Shown piece after piece: positions 27,381 through 35,746 of a stretch of DNA of 64,000 nucleotides. The notes beneath the pieces are model-generated. The model saw only the letters and a program-made list of their open reading frames with translations. It did not search any database and was not told the DNA's origin. The translations under genes and the position numbers were made by a program. Where the stretch lies: the NCBI GenBank assembly GCA_937919625.1, contig CALFRK010000027.1, positions 35,197-99,196 on the forward strand. The letters run 5' to 3'. Numbering within the stretch: the first letter of the stretch is position 1; every line of letters starts with the position of its first letter. The stretch comes from an uncultured Ilumatobacter sp. GTDB lineage: Bacteria; Actinomycetota; Acidimicrobiia; Acidimicrobiales; Ilumatobacteraceae.

Positions 27381-27899
27381 ATGTCGCCCAATGCCGCCAT
27401 CGATCAGACCGGTTTCGGCAATGGCAGGGCTCGCGTGCTGGCTGTGGCTGGTATCACACTGTTCGTCGATCAGATGTCCAAGAGCATCGCGGTCGAGGCG
27501 TTCGCCGACGAATCCAGGCAGTGGGGGCCCTTGCATCTCACCCTGATCCGCAATTCCGGAGGACCGTTCGGGCTGGCATCGGGAGCATCGCTGTTCTGGA
27601 CGGCAGTTACCGTGACCGGAACGCTGGCGCTACTCATCGTCGCAACAACCGGACGTTGGAGCGCGGCCCCGGCGCTCGCAGTCGGCGCACTTGCAGGCGG
27701 CGCGGCCGGAAACCTCGTCGACCGCATCGTGCGGGCGCCCGGTTCTGGACGCGGGGCAGTGGTCGATTGGATCGTGGTGGACCCATATCCGCGGGTCTTC
27801 AATATTGCCGACGTCGCGCTTCGAGGCGGAGCGGTCGTCCTCCTCGTCTCCCTCATCTTTGGTGGACAAACGGTGACCGGATCATTGCAACGAACGTGA
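27381..27899 (+). CDS. lspA: Lipoprotein signal peptidase (signal peptidase II)
   Basis: A 172-residue membrane aspartyl protease that cleaves prolipoprotein signal peptides after lipid attachment. It has four hydrophobic segments and the family motifs LFVDQMSKSIAVEAF, LIRNSGGPFGLASG, AAGNLVDRIVRAP (first catalytic Asp) and VVDWIVVDPYPRVFNIADVA (second catalytic Asp). The usual N-x-G-A-A-F reads NSGGPF here. Several predicted lipoproteins occur in this window, the nearest just downstream on the other strand. Confidence 0.93.
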   Translation: MSPNAAIDQTGFGNGRARVLAVAGITLFVDQMSKSIAVEAFADESRQWGPLHLTLIRNSGGPFGLASGASLFWTAVTVTGTLALLIVATTGRWSAAPALAVGALAGGAAGNLVDRIVRAPGSGRGAVVDWIVVDPYPRVFNIADVALRGGAVVLLVSLIFGGQTVTGSLQRT

Positions 27900-27971
27900 C
27901 CAGGGCCCAGCAATGGTCGATCGGGTCGGGGCGTCCAACCTGGACACCCCGCCCCGATCGATCTACGACAC

Positions 27972-28003
27972 GTCTAGTGCCGCATCAGCAAACGGCACTA
28001 GAC
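27972..28003. terminator. Perfect 11-bp inverted repeat between convergent genes
   Basis: GTCTAGTGCCG and CGGCACTAGAC form a perfect stem with a 10-base loop, and the distal arm overlaps the stop codon of the cupredoxin lipoprotein. Its position between two convergent genes fits a bidirectional terminator. No strong T-run follows. Confidence 0.65.
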
Positions 28004-28465
28004 GCCAGGAAGCAGAGCGCCAACCATGCCGGCTGTGCGGTGGTACTTGCAGATATAGACGAGCGGTACCTCGCCGACGGCGATCTCGACGACAACCGTC
28101 TCGCCAGGCTTGATGTCGACATCGATACTCTGATCGGCGACTGACACGTTGTGCAAGATGCCGCCACTGTTGGTCACCGTCATCGAGACCGTGTCACCGG
28201 CACCGTTGACCGAGCAGGTCGGCCCGAAGAAGAAATCCCCGGCGTCGATCACCAACTCACCGTCGGCAACCGCACCAACACCATGATCGGCAACCGGCCC
28301 GGCGTACCCGTCGATCGGTGGGCACACCACGTCGGTCAGCACGATCTCGCCGGCCCCGGTCTGTAGCCGCGGACGGATGTCTGCAGCATGACCGGGCCCG
28401 TCATCTCCACATGCGGAGAGCAACAGCACCAAACCTCCAAGGCCGACGAGGATCGCTCGGCTCAT
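27998..28465 (-). CDS. Cupredoxin-like lipoprotein
   Basis: A 155-residue exported lipoprotein. The signal peptide ends with the lipobox LLSAC. The mature part has a cupredoxin pattern: a central His in GGILHNVSVAD and a C-terminal ligand loop YICKYHRTAGMVG, giving Cys-x2-His-x4-Met, the plastocyanin-type spacing. It should bind a type-1 copper on the outer face of the membrane. Its start overlaps the stop of the upstream GHYH lipoprotein (ATGA), so the two are made together. Role in copper trafficking or electron transfer is inferred. Confidence 0.85.
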   Translation of the reverse strand: MSRAILVGLGGLVLLLSACGDDGPGHAADIRPRLQTGAGEIVLTDVVCPPIDGYAGPVADHGVGAVADGELVIDAGDFFFGPTCSVNGAGDTVSMTVTNSGGILHNVSVADQSIDVDIKPGETVVVEIAVGEVPLVYICKYHRTAGMVGALLPGV

Positions 28466-29358
28466 CCGACTGTGACCTCGACCTCAGCGGCTACCGCGTT
28501 CATCAGCGGAGCATGTCCGTTGTCGGCGAGTACTGCGATGACGCTGTGCGCCGAACCCGATTCCAGTCCAACGGTCGATGCCGCGAACGTCGTCGAGCAG
28601 CTCATGCCCATCATGCTGCCCATGCCCATCATCGGACCGTCGGTGCTATCGAGGTGCATGTGGTAGTGGCCGTAACCCAGCAAGCCTGGCTTCCCGAACA
28701 GGTCGCAGCTCAACTCGTAGTTCTCGACTTCGATGACGATGTCGAAGTCACCGCTGACCACATCGCCGGCCTGGGGCGAGACGATCCGGATCACCGGATC
28801 GGCGGTCACCGCGGCGTCGACGATCTCGGGCATAGCCGCCGCCGGCTCGTAGGTGAAGTCGATCGCTCCCATATTGTGGAGAATCTCGGTGTGGTCGTTC
28901 AGCGCCGGTACAACAGCGATCGTGTGCGTCCCTGGCGCCACGTTCTGCATCGAGACCGTCGCTGTCGGATCACACTTCATGTCGATCAGGCTGTTGTCGA
29001 GCAAAACATGGTAGTGACCGAAATTCTCGTTCACGGTCTTGCCGGTCCAATCACACGACAGTTCGTAACCGGTGGCGACGACATCGATCGCAACTTCATC
29101 GCCTGCGACGACGCTGTCGGCCGCGTCGCTGCTCACGGCGAGTGTGAAACCTTCCGCAAACTCGGGGAGTTCCATCGTGTCGTCCATCGCTGCCTCGTCG
29201 AGCAGCGGTTCCTCCGCCGCTGGTTCCGTTGCAACCGGAGCGTCGGTGGCCGGAGGCGGCGGATTGGTCGCTGTTGAGGCGGAATCGTCCGAGCCGCAAG
29301 CAGCGAACACGATCGCGGCTGCGGCCACGAGACCGAGTCGTCGAGAAGTGATGATCAT
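28462..29358 (-). CDS. Lipoprotein with duplicated GHYH domain (metal-binding type), unknown function
   Basis: A 298-residue lipoprotein with lipobox VFAAC followed by a Pro/Ala/Glu linker. The mature part holds two related domains of about 90 residues. Each has YELSCD, then G-H-Y-H-x2-L-D (NFGHYHVLLD and GYGHYHMHLD), and a later GTHTIAVV or AHSVIAVL strand. The second copy adds a Met-rich loop (GPMMGMGSMMGM). The pattern recalls DUF4399-like proteins and suggests copper binding. A good AGGAGA ribosome binding site precedes the ATG. It is coupled to the cupredoxin lipoprotein gene by a four-base overlap. Confidence 0.75.
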   Translation of the reverse strand: MIITSRRLGLVAAAAIVFAACGSDDSASTATNPPPPATDAPVATEPAAEEPLLDEAAMDDTMELPEFAEGFTLAVSSDAADSVVAGDEVAIDVVATGYELSCDWTGKTVNENFGHYHVLLDNSLIDMKCDPTATVSMQNVAPGTHTIAVVPALNDHTEILHNMGAIDFTYEPAAAMPEIVDAAVTADPVIRIVSPQAGDVVSGDFDIVIEVENYELSCDLFGKPGLLGYGHYHMHLDSTDGPMMGMGSMMGMSCSTTFAASTVGLESGSAHSVIAVLADNGHAPLMNAVAAEVEVTVG

Positions 29359-29544
29359 TGGGGGATCTCCTGATTGAGGTAAGCCGCACGCTGCGGGTGC
29401 GTTCGAGGTTGACGGAACGCGCGCCGTTGTTCCGAAGCTTTCGGACGCAGCGGGAACACGGCTCAGCTGGCGACTCTTCCCGATCGCGAGAAGGAAGCTT
29501 CTGTGGTTTGGAATGCCGGTTCACCACTCCCGGGTTCAAATAAC

Positions 29545-29868
29545 ATGACCCGTGCAGTGTTCGATGGTGTAGTGATTGCTCAAAGCGACGACGTCCGTGT
29601 CGTGGAGGGGATGAGCTACTTCCCGCTCGACGACGTCGACCAAGAGCACCTACTGGAAAGCCCGACCACAAGCCGATGCTTCTGGAAGGGCAAAGCCTCG
29701 TACTGGCATGTGCAAGGGCGGTCCGACGTAGCTCAAAACGCTGCCTTTACCTACCAACACCCTTGGCCTCTGGCCCGCCGACTCGTCACCGACCGGGTCG
29801 CCTTCTGGCAGGGCGTCGAGGTCGTCGAGGACGAGCCGCGTCAGGTTCGGAGGCGTGACGCCGGCTGA
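29545..29868 (+). CDS. DUF427 family protein
   Basis: A 107-residue protein that matches the DUF427 family: VFDGVVIAQSDDVRVVEG, YFPLDDV, TTSRCFWKGKASYWHV and the closing WPLARRLVTDRVAFWQGV. These small proteins of unknown function are common in actinobacteria. The ATG at 29545 begins the family similarity. Its last 28 bases overlap the end of the convergent SCO6745-like gene. Confidence 0.85.
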   Translation: MTRAVFDGVVIAQSDDVRVVEGMSYFPLDDVDQEHLLESPTTSRCFWKGKASYWHVQGRSDVAQNAAFTYQHPWPLARRLVTDRVAFWQGVEVVEDEPRQVRRRDAG

Positions 29869-30737
29869 TAGTTCGGGCCGGCCGTTTCGTCGACCCGCGC
29901 CAAGAGTGCCTCACACGGCGGTTCAAACGTTTCGGAGAACCAGCGTGACCGATCCTCGCCGAGCAGCTCCCATGGCAGGGTCGTAAGGCGATCGGTGTCG
30001 TCTTCGATCCGTTGGCGCAAGGCGCGGCCGTGCGGTAGCACCCGGTGCCAGTCTTGGTCAACCTCGGCCAGGCCCTTGTGTGCGAGCGCAGTCCACCCGG
30101 CCTCGATCTCCTCTGGTGTTGAGCCGCGCGAGGTGGGCATCCAATCGGTCTCGTAATCCATGTGGGCGTTGTGAAGAATCGACGCCTCCGGATGGGTCAG
30201 CCCTGCCGCTACGACAATCGCCCAGTGGGTGTCGCCGCGCCACTCACGGATGCAGTTGATGGCGTGCCACCCCGACAAAAGCGGATCATCGGGGCGCGGC
30301 ACGGCCAGATGGGCGGCCATCAACACACGCCCCATGACAGGCAGTTGCTCGACGACCGACCACAGTTCGGGTCCGATCTCCACGAGCGGGCCGACGATGC
30401 CGGGCGCGTACGCGTGTAAACCCTCGACAACCGCCTCGTCTCGCGCTCGGCGGCACTGCTCGAAGCGCTCAGGGTCGTGGCCGAGCACGTTGAAGGCGCC
30501 ACGAATCCCCCTGGCGCTGATCGATCCGAATGCAGCGATCACAGCATCGGGCCCAGCGGCGGCGAGTGGGGCACACCGCGCCGCCATGTAGCCGAGCGGC
30601 TCGGCGAAGACTTCTGGAAGACCGAGCTCGATGTAGCGGGCGGTCGCCCCCGGATCCCAATAGATCCACCCGATCGTCGTCTGCACCGACCGCGCATTGC
30701 GGCGCGTGATCTCGAACCAGTCCGGAGCCTCAACCAT
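29841..30737 (-). CDS. SCO6745-family (SalK-like) protein
   Basis: A mostly helical protein of 298 residues. The N-terminal half has YIELGLPEVFAEPLGYMAAR and CAPLAAAGPDAVIAAFGSIS, followed by HLAVPRPDDPLLSGWHAINC and the strongly conserved EWRGDTHWAIVVAAGLTHPE, all typical of the actinobacterial SCO6745 family. The biochemical role of this family is not established. I set the start at ATG 30737; upstream codons do not look like the family. The 3' end overlaps the DUF427 gene on the other strand. Confidence 0.8.
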   Translation of the reverse strand: MVEAPDWFEITRRNARSVQTTIGWIYWDPGATARYIELGLPEVFAEPLGYMAARCAPLAAAGPDAVIAAFGSISARGIRGAFNVLGHDPERFEQCRRARDEAVVEGLHAYAPGIVGPLVEIGPELWSVVEQLPVMGRVLMAAHLAVPRPDDPLLSGWHAINCIREWRGDTHWAIVVAAGLTHPEASILHNAHMDYETDWMPTSRGSTPEEIEAGWTALAHKGLAEVDQDWHRVLPHGRALRQRIEDDTDRLTTLPWELLGEDRSRWFSETFEPPCEALLARVDETAGPNYQPASRLRT

Positions 30738-30801
30738 CGGGCAAGTATGACATCCAGCTACGTCTAGGTGCCGTGGCACCCTCGACTCCGCAGAGTGGCA
30801 G

Positions 30802-31038
30802 ATGGCCTTGACATCCATGCCCTCGGGGTCGCATACCTCGGTCCGCAGGGACTCGAGCATCGAGCTCAGCCGAACAACAACGACAGATCCGTCACGAGGG
30901 CGAGAGAACTCCCGAGACCGGGTTTTCTCTTCGCTGCGACGCGCGGTCGCCGGCGGTGAGAACATCCGGGGCGAATACTGGGCAACCGACAAACCCGAGT
31001 GGATCCAGATCGACGAACGCTGGAAGGCACAACCATGA
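30802..31038 (+). CDS. Possible small protein upstream of O-methyltransferase (low confidence)
   Basis: A 78-codon frame whose last third (RGEYWATDKPEWIQIDERWK) has a protein-like composition and strong G/C third positions, and whose TGA overlaps the methyltransferase ATG as ATGA. That overlap and the shared GGAAGG site suggest a coupled small gene or a gene remnant. The first half is low-complexity and Arg/Ser-rich, so the true start may be further in. I do not recognise a family. Confidence 0.35.
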   Translation: MALTSMPSGSHTSVRRDSSIELSRTTTTDPSRGRENSRDRVFSSLRRAVAGGENIRGEYWATDKPEWIQIDERWKAQP

Positions 31039-32051
31039 GTTCCGAACCCCGTCCCGACACGACCCGACTGCAGAGAATGGCAAGGGCATACACCGAGACC
31101 GCTGTGCTGTGGGCAGCGCTCGATCTTGGCGTCTTCACCGCCGTCGCCGAGGGCGCCATCGATGAGGACGCCGTGGCGACTTCATGCCGAATCAGCCAGC
31201 TCGATGCCGGGCGACTCGTAGTCTGCTGCCTCACACTCGACCTGCTTCGGAGCGAGGGAGGCAAACTCGTGAACCCGCCCGACGTTGCGCGCTACCTGGT
31301 AAAGGGCGAGCAGTCGTATGCGGGTCCATGGATGACGTTCACCCGGCGCGACGTGCCCGACTGGTTTCTCATCTCCGAACTGATGACCGACGGTCCAGAA
31401 CCCACGCTGTTGGGAATGTACGGCGATCTCACCGTCGAGCGAGCCCGCAACTATCACAACGCCACCTACAGCATCGGCATGGGCGCCGGCCGCCGTTTTG
31501 TCCGAACGGTCGACCTGGCGCGCCGCAAGCGGATGCTCGATCTCGGCGGAGGGTCGGGGGCGTACTCGATCAATGTTGTCAAGACCTATCCCGACATGAC
31601 CGCCGTCGTCTTCGATCTACCTCCGGTGGTCGAGGTCACCCGCGAGTTCCTGGCTGATAACGGCGTCGCCGATCGGGTCGACACCATCGGCGGCGACTTC
31701 ACGTCCGATCCGCTCCCCCGTGACTGCGATGTGGTGGTCATGGCCAGCAATCTGCCGATCTACGACGCGGACGTGATCGCGGGGGTGATCGCACGGGCCC
31801 ACGATGCGCTGCTCCCGGGTGGAGAGATGCACCTGATCGGCGAGATGCTCGACGATGACCGACGAGGTCCGGCCGACGCTGCCATGTGGGGTATGAACGA
31901 GTTGCTGTGTGCCGGACTCGGTCGCGCCCACACCGTCGCCGAGTGCATCGGCTATTTCGTGCAGGCCGGTTTCGGAGAGGTCGAGGTCACCGCGTTCGTA
32001 CCCGGCACCCTGCAACGGGTGGCGGGCCGCAAGGCTGTCGGCGCTGACTGA
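31035..32051 (+). CDS. O-methyltransferase with dimerisation domain (acetylserotonin/hydroxyneurosporene type)
   Basis: A 338-residue methyltransferase. The N-terminal winged-helix dimerisation domain is visible (TETAVLWAALDLGVFTAVAE, then TSCRISQLDAGRLVVCCLTL). The SAM domain has motif I MLDLGGGSGAYSINVV, AVVFDLPPVVEVTREFLADN and GGDFTSDPLPRDCDVVVMAS. This layout is that of plant-type and antibiotic O-methyltransferases. The ATG at 31035 has GGAAGG at suitable distance. The substrate is unknown, and no biosynthetic partner genes are next to it. Confidence 0.86.
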   Translation: MSSEPRPDTTRLQRMARAYTETAVLWAALDLGVFTAVAEGAIDEDAVATSCRISQLDAGRLVVCCLTLDLLRSEGGKLVNPPDVARYLVKGEQSYAGPWMTFTRRDVPDWFLISELMTDGPEPTLLGMYGDLTVERARNYHNATYSIGMGAGRRFVRTVDLARRKRMLDLGGGSGAYSINVVKTYPDMTAVVFDLPPVVEVTREFLADNGVADRVDTIGGDFTSDPLPRDCDVVVMASNLPIYDADVIAGVIARAHDALLPGGEMHLIGEMLDDDRRGPADAAMWGMNELLCAGLGRAHTVAECIGYFVQAGFGEVEVTAFVPGTLQRVAGRKAVGAD

Positions 32052-32073
32052 CGATTGGCGGAGCTCTTGGCGG

Positions 32074-33189
32074 TCACCTCGCCGGGATGAACCCATCGAG
32101 CCGACGAGTGCCGACAAATGGCACGAACCCGTGCGCTCGCGAGGTTTCCAGCACGAACTCGACGTTCTCGCCGACGGTGGCGTAATCGACCGTAAACACC
32201 GGCACGCCCATCGCCCACACCGTGTCGAGCCATGTGAGATATTCCTCGCTGCTGACGTGGAGCGTTGAATTCGGAAACTCGAAATACTGCCTCGCACAGT
32301 CTGCGCTGAGCGTCGCCTCGTAGGCCTCGGTGTCGACGAGACCATCGGTTGACGGGAGCCGACAGTCGCCGGGCGGGTCGTTGTCCGCAGCGCCGTCGAA
32401 CCAGACCTGCTCCTGGGCGACAGCATCGATCACCGCCCGGTAGCCAGCGTGGTCAGCGGCGAGCTCGGCCACGTTCTGGCCGATCACCAGGAAGCTGGGG
32501 TTGTCGTCGCGCCCCGTCTCGGCGATCGCTGAGACCCAATCGACCATCGCCTCGACCGGATCAACGTCATCGTCGGAGGCAGCCGTTGCGACATTGTCGT
32601 CGCTGTAGGCCTCGACCCAATCGAGATACACGCCGTCGAACCCGGCGTCGACGATCTGGCTGACGAGCCCGTCATCACCGAGCCAAATGTCGTGCCATTC
32701 GTCCCGCCAGTATGCGACCGGGTAGTTGCCCTCCCATCCATCGGGGTCGTTCGCCACGATCCAGTCGGGATCACCGATTCGCCAACCCGACTCCCAATAG
32801 ACGCGGTAGTCCTCTGCCTGGCCGATGTCGATGTATGCAAGAACCAGCTTCTCGCGGTCGGCGGCGTGGAGTTGATCCACGACATCGCCCATTGGATAGT
32901 CCTCGTTCTGCTGTTCGGATGGGATGAAGTCGAGGACGACGAGATCGTGATCGGAGTCGACAATCTGGTCGACGGTGTCCAACTCCAGGTTCACATCGAT
33001 CAGATACACCCAGTACTCGACCTGATCGAGCAGTGAAGCTCGATCTTTCGATGCCGAGGCATCCTGAACGCGCGGAGACGTCGCGACCGCCGATTCGTCG
33101 TCGGCGGCGCCGGAGCCGCACGCGGTCGCCAGCAGCAAGACCAAGGCGGTCACCGTCGCCCATCGTCGTTTGGCCGGCTCAGCACGCAC
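32074..33189 (-). CDS. Secreted lipoprotein, GH114/TM1410-like endo-alpha-1,4-polygalactosaminidase family
   Basis: A 371-residue protein with a lipoprotein signal ending LLATAC and an acidic Ser/Ala linker. The mature domain is a TIM-barrel of the TM1410/GH114 type: DLVVLDFIPSEQ, KLVLAYIDIGQAEDYRVYW, WIVANDPDGWEGNYPVAYW, and GFDGVYLDWVEAYSDDN carrying the acidic catalytic-type residues. GH114 enzymes cleave polygalactosamine in extracellular polysaccharide; many relatives are uncharacterised. It converges with the methyltransferase gene. Function as a polysaccharide hydrolase at the cell surface is inferred from the family. Confidence 0.82.
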   Translation of the reverse strand: MRAEPAKRRWATVTALVLLLATACGSGAADDESAVATSPRVQDASASKDRASLLDQVEYWVYLIDVNLELDTVDQIVDSDHDLVVLDFIPSEQQNEDYPMGDVVDQLHAADREKLVLAYIDIGQAEDYRVYWESGWRIGDPDWIVANDPDGWEGNYPVAYWRDEWHDIWLGDDGLVSQIVDAGFDGVYLDWVEAYSDDNVATAASDDDVDPVEAMVDWVSAIAETGRDDNPSFLVIGQNVAELAADHAGYRAVIDAVAQEQVWFDGAADNDPPGDCRLPSTDGLVDTEAYEATLSADCARQYFEFPNSTLHVSSEEYLTWLDTVWAMGVPVFTVDYATVGENVEFVLETSRAHGFVPFVGTRRLDGFIPAR

Positions 33190-33297
33190 AGTCCGATCCT
33201 AAGTGGCCGCGCGTACAAGGAGCCTCAGGCCGGTCACTCGCCACGCGGCTATCGCCGACCTGTCGGGCTGACCCGCAGGAGGACTCACGGGCGATGT

Positions 33298-33500
33298 CTA
33301 CGCCGGCGTGAACACAAGACCGTCGCGACGGGAATAGTCGACGGCGAGATCGTGCAACGACTGCGCGTCGTCGCCGGCGCCGAATCTGGCGCAAACACCA
33401 CGCATTGACGGTCCGGGACCTGGACCAGAACGTCGGCGTCTATGCAGCGGTCGACGAACCAGGGTCCGTACACGAAGGCGACCGGTTCACGTTTCTCTGA
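33298..33500 (-). pseudogene. Possible degraded gene fragment (two frames)
   Basis: This stretch between the GH114-like gene and the repeat membrane protein shows protein-like sequence in two frames. One frame reads AFVYGPWFVDRCIDADVLVQ and VPDRQCVVF, another then gives ARFGAGDDAQSLHDLAVDYS and ends RRDGLVFTPA with a stop at 33298. A frameshift would join them. I do not recognise the family. The rest of 33190-33527 shows nothing else. Confidence 0.3.
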
Positions 33501-33527
33501 CGGCGGGTGACCGTTGCGTGCCGACCG

Positions 33528-33947
33528 TCAATCAGACAGATCGATGAGGCCGGCCCACCGATACGACATCACGACGCCGATCGCCAAGATCGCTCCCATG
33601 GGGAGCCCGATCAGGCTGAACAGCAGACGGTCGTCGGAACTATCGGCGACAGCCAGCCCGAGCAGTACCGCACCGATCGCGCCGAGCACGCCGGTGACAG
33701 CGGGCACGACCGCATTCGGCTTTGACTCTCGCTTCGGCTTTGACTCTCGCTTCGGGTTCGGATCAGACTTCGGGTTCGGATCAGACTTCTGGTTCGGATC
33801 AGACTTCTGGTTCGGATCAGACTTCGATCCGCGAGCGCGACTGGCGCTGCCTCGCACCCGATTCATCTTGCTCTCGGCCCGCTGCGCCTGGCCTTTTGCG
33901 CGGCCGACTTTCGACGTGATTTCCCTGATGGACCTAGGCATGTTCAT
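33528..33947 (-). CDS. Membrane protein with SDPNxK/RESKPK repeats, unknown function
   Basis: A 139-residue protein. The N-terminus is basic and probably helical (SIREITSKVGRAKGQAQRAE). It is followed by a charged repeat tract, four copies of SDPNQK or SDPNPK and two of RESKPK, and then two membrane helices (VVPAVTGVLGAIGAVLLGLA and LIGLPMGAILAIGVVMSYRW). The repeat unit is 18 bp, in frame. The repeats would face the cytoplasm or the wall depending on topology. No family is recognised. Confidence 0.62.
   Translation of the reverse strand: MNMPRSIREITSKVGRAKGQAQRAESKMNRVRGSASRARGSKSDPNQKSDPNQKSDPNPKSDPNPKRESKPKRESKPNAVVPAVTGVLGAIGAVLLGLAVADSSDDRLLFSLIGLPMGAILAIGVVMSYRWAGLIDLSD
33715..33824. 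repeat. Six 18-bp in-frame tandem repeats
   Basis: Six 18-bp units of two types, two of the form TTCGGCTTTGACTCTCGC and four of the form TTCGGATCAGACTTCNGG, lie in tandem within the coding region. They encode RESKPK and SDPNxK on the minus strand. Being a multiple of three, copy changes would keep the frame. Confidence 0.85.
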
Positions 33948-34100
33948 CGTCGCTCTCCGATCGGTTGGACGCTGGGATACACCTTCACTCGGCACCCTCG
34001 ATCATGTCTTGTCGCTGACACCCCGAGAGAATCGTTTGGTCGATGCCTGCAGCACCACGGACGTTGTCCCACCGTAGCCAGGTAGCGACATCTGCAGGTG

Positions 34101-34298
34101 TCACATGCGCCAGCGATACGCCCCGCTCGGGTCAGGTTTGGCGACGGCATTCCAGGCGGCGGTCACCAAGGCGTCGAGCTGCTCATCCTTCAACGCGATT
34201 CCGAAGACGATTTTGTGGACGGCGGCAGCGGGTAAGGGGGCGTAGCACGGCCTCCAGGTTGTCGGTCTGCTTCGCCGCCGACGATCATCCTCAACCAA
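34101..34298 (-). pseudogene. Possible C-terminal gene remnant
   Basis: The C-terminal part of this 65-codon frame (VHKIVFGIALKDEQLDALVT, then AAWNAVAKPDPSGAYRWRM) looks like real protein, while the first third is Arg-rich and low in meaning. It lies directly downstream of the YHYH lipoprotein gene. It may be the end of a gene whose beginning was lost. Nothing else is seen in 33948-34319. Confidence 0.3.
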
Positions 34299-34319
34299 CC
34301 ACCCCGCGGTCCGCGATTG

Positions 34320-35639
34320 TCACTTCGTGAAAGACGGATCGGGCGTTCCGGTGAAGCATTTCATCACCCACGGGTAGGCGTTCGTGACGTAGTAGCCGTA
34401 GTTGCCGTCGACCGTCATGCCGTTGCATTCGTCGAGGTCACCGGTGCTGCCGAACTCGTAGTCGTTGTTGTAGATGCCGGAGTAGATCCCGCCCGGCTCG
34501 CCGTCGCCCAAGGGGCGTTCGCCCTGCTTGAGCGTATAACCGGAGATCGCTTCGCGAACCTCGCCGGTGTCGGGGTCGACGAAGTAGGGGCCGTAAACCG
34601 GAAACCCGTCGGCGGCGAAGCCGATCACCGGCGACCCGCCCTCGGTCGGAGCATCCTCATAAAGGGCGTTGGGCGAGGCGTGGTAGTGGTAGCGGCCGTC
34701 TGGCTGGGTGTGGGCGTTGTGTTGATCGGCGCCGAACTTGTGGTCGGTGCCCAGCGGGTCGAGCAGCCAAGGGTGGTTCTCACTGCAGCCGATCGCGGTG
34801 TTGCCGTCGGCATCAGCATTTGGTGAGTCGGGGTTGTAACAACCTGCCGACAGGAGGTCGAGTACGACACCATTGAGCATCACGGCGTTGTACGAACGCT
34901 GCGACAGCATCGTCGGTTGGCCTGCGGCAACCGGGTCGGACGGGATCGTGACGGTCAGGCCGTTGGGCGACGTGATTGTGGCGAAGGCCGACGTCTCGTC
35001 GGCAAAGTCGTGGTTCGGGATGTTGTTCGATTCGAGCAGACACCCGCCGTCGACCACGCTGATCGACGTGCCGCCCGCATAGGTAGTGCCCTGGCTGAGG
35101 TCGGTCACGTCAGACGAATAGAGGTCGGCGTAGTCGGCACAGTCGACGGACTGCAACGTCAAAATCACGTTCGTGACGTCGGTGCCGACCGCCGCTGCCT
35201 CGAGCGCCGCCGCGGGAACACCGGAGGGTGGAATGACGTCGCCGGCGCCCGGCCCAGCCGTATCTGGTGGCGGCGGAAGCGCCGCTTCGAGCTCTTCAAC
35301 CGTCACGCCGAGCGCCTCGGCTGCGGCGGCGAGGTCGGGCGGTGGGGCGCCAAGCGCGGCTTGCAGCTCGGCAACCGTGACTCCCAACGTCGTCGCCGCA
35401 TCGGTGAAGTCAGGGGCTTCGCCGGTCGGCGCCGCTTCCACATCGGCGTCGGTCGAAGTTTCGTCGGTGTTCGGCTCAGCCACATTTGTGGGGTCCGTCG
35501 CAGCGTTCGCAGCAGCGGCCACCGACGTCGTCGTGGTTTCAGGGTCGAGGTTCGACCGCTGGTCGGATGACCCGCAGGCGGCGGTCAGTAGGGCAAGCAC
35601 GGATACCAAGACTGCTAACCCGGGTGTTGAGCGTTTCAT
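34320..35639 (-). CDS. YHYH-domain lipoprotein
   Basis: A 439-residue exported lipoprotein, lipobox LTAAC after MKRSTPGLAVLVSVLA. A Thr/Ala/Glu-rich linker follows, then two copies of a small motif (AATTLGVTVAELQAALGAPP and AAEALGVTVEELEAALPPPP). The C-terminal two thirds are a YHYH domain: ADQHNAHTQPDGRYHYHASP, ADGFPVYGPYFVDPDTGEVR and ECNGMTVDGNYGYYVTNAYP. YHYH proteins are secreted and of unknown function; the His/Tyr core could bind metal. It lies 107 bp downstream of the second FtsX permease on the same strand and may be a substrate or partner of that ABC system. Confidence 0.87.
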   Translation of the reverse strand: MKRSTPGLAVLVSVLALLTAACGSSDQRSNLDPETTTTSVAAAANAATDPTNVAEPNTDETSTDADVEAAPTGEAPDFTDAATTLGVTVAELQAALGAPPPDLAAAAEALGVTVEELEAALPPPPDTAGPGAGDVIPPSGVPAAALEAAAVGTDVTNVILTLQSVDCADYADLYSSDVTDLSQGTTYAGGTSISVVDGGCLLESNNIPNHDFADETSAFATITSPNGLTVTIPSDPVAAGQPTMLSQRSYNAVMLNGVVLDLLSAGCYNPDSPNADADGNTAIGCSENHPWLLDPLGTDHKFGADQHNAHTQPDGRYHYHASPNALYEDAPTEGGSPVIGFAADGFPVYGPYFVDPDTGEVREAISGYTLKQGERPLGDGEPGGIYSGIYNNDYEFGSTGDLDECNGMTVDGNYGYYVTNAYPWVMKCFTGTPDPSFTK

Positions 35640-35746
35640 GCGGGCGATTGTTGCGAGGAAGTGTAAGAAGCGGGCAAGAGTCTCGGACGGGTTTGAGCCG
35701 ATCACGCTCATCGCGGCGAGCGTGTCGCCAGCGAGGATCAGTCAGC

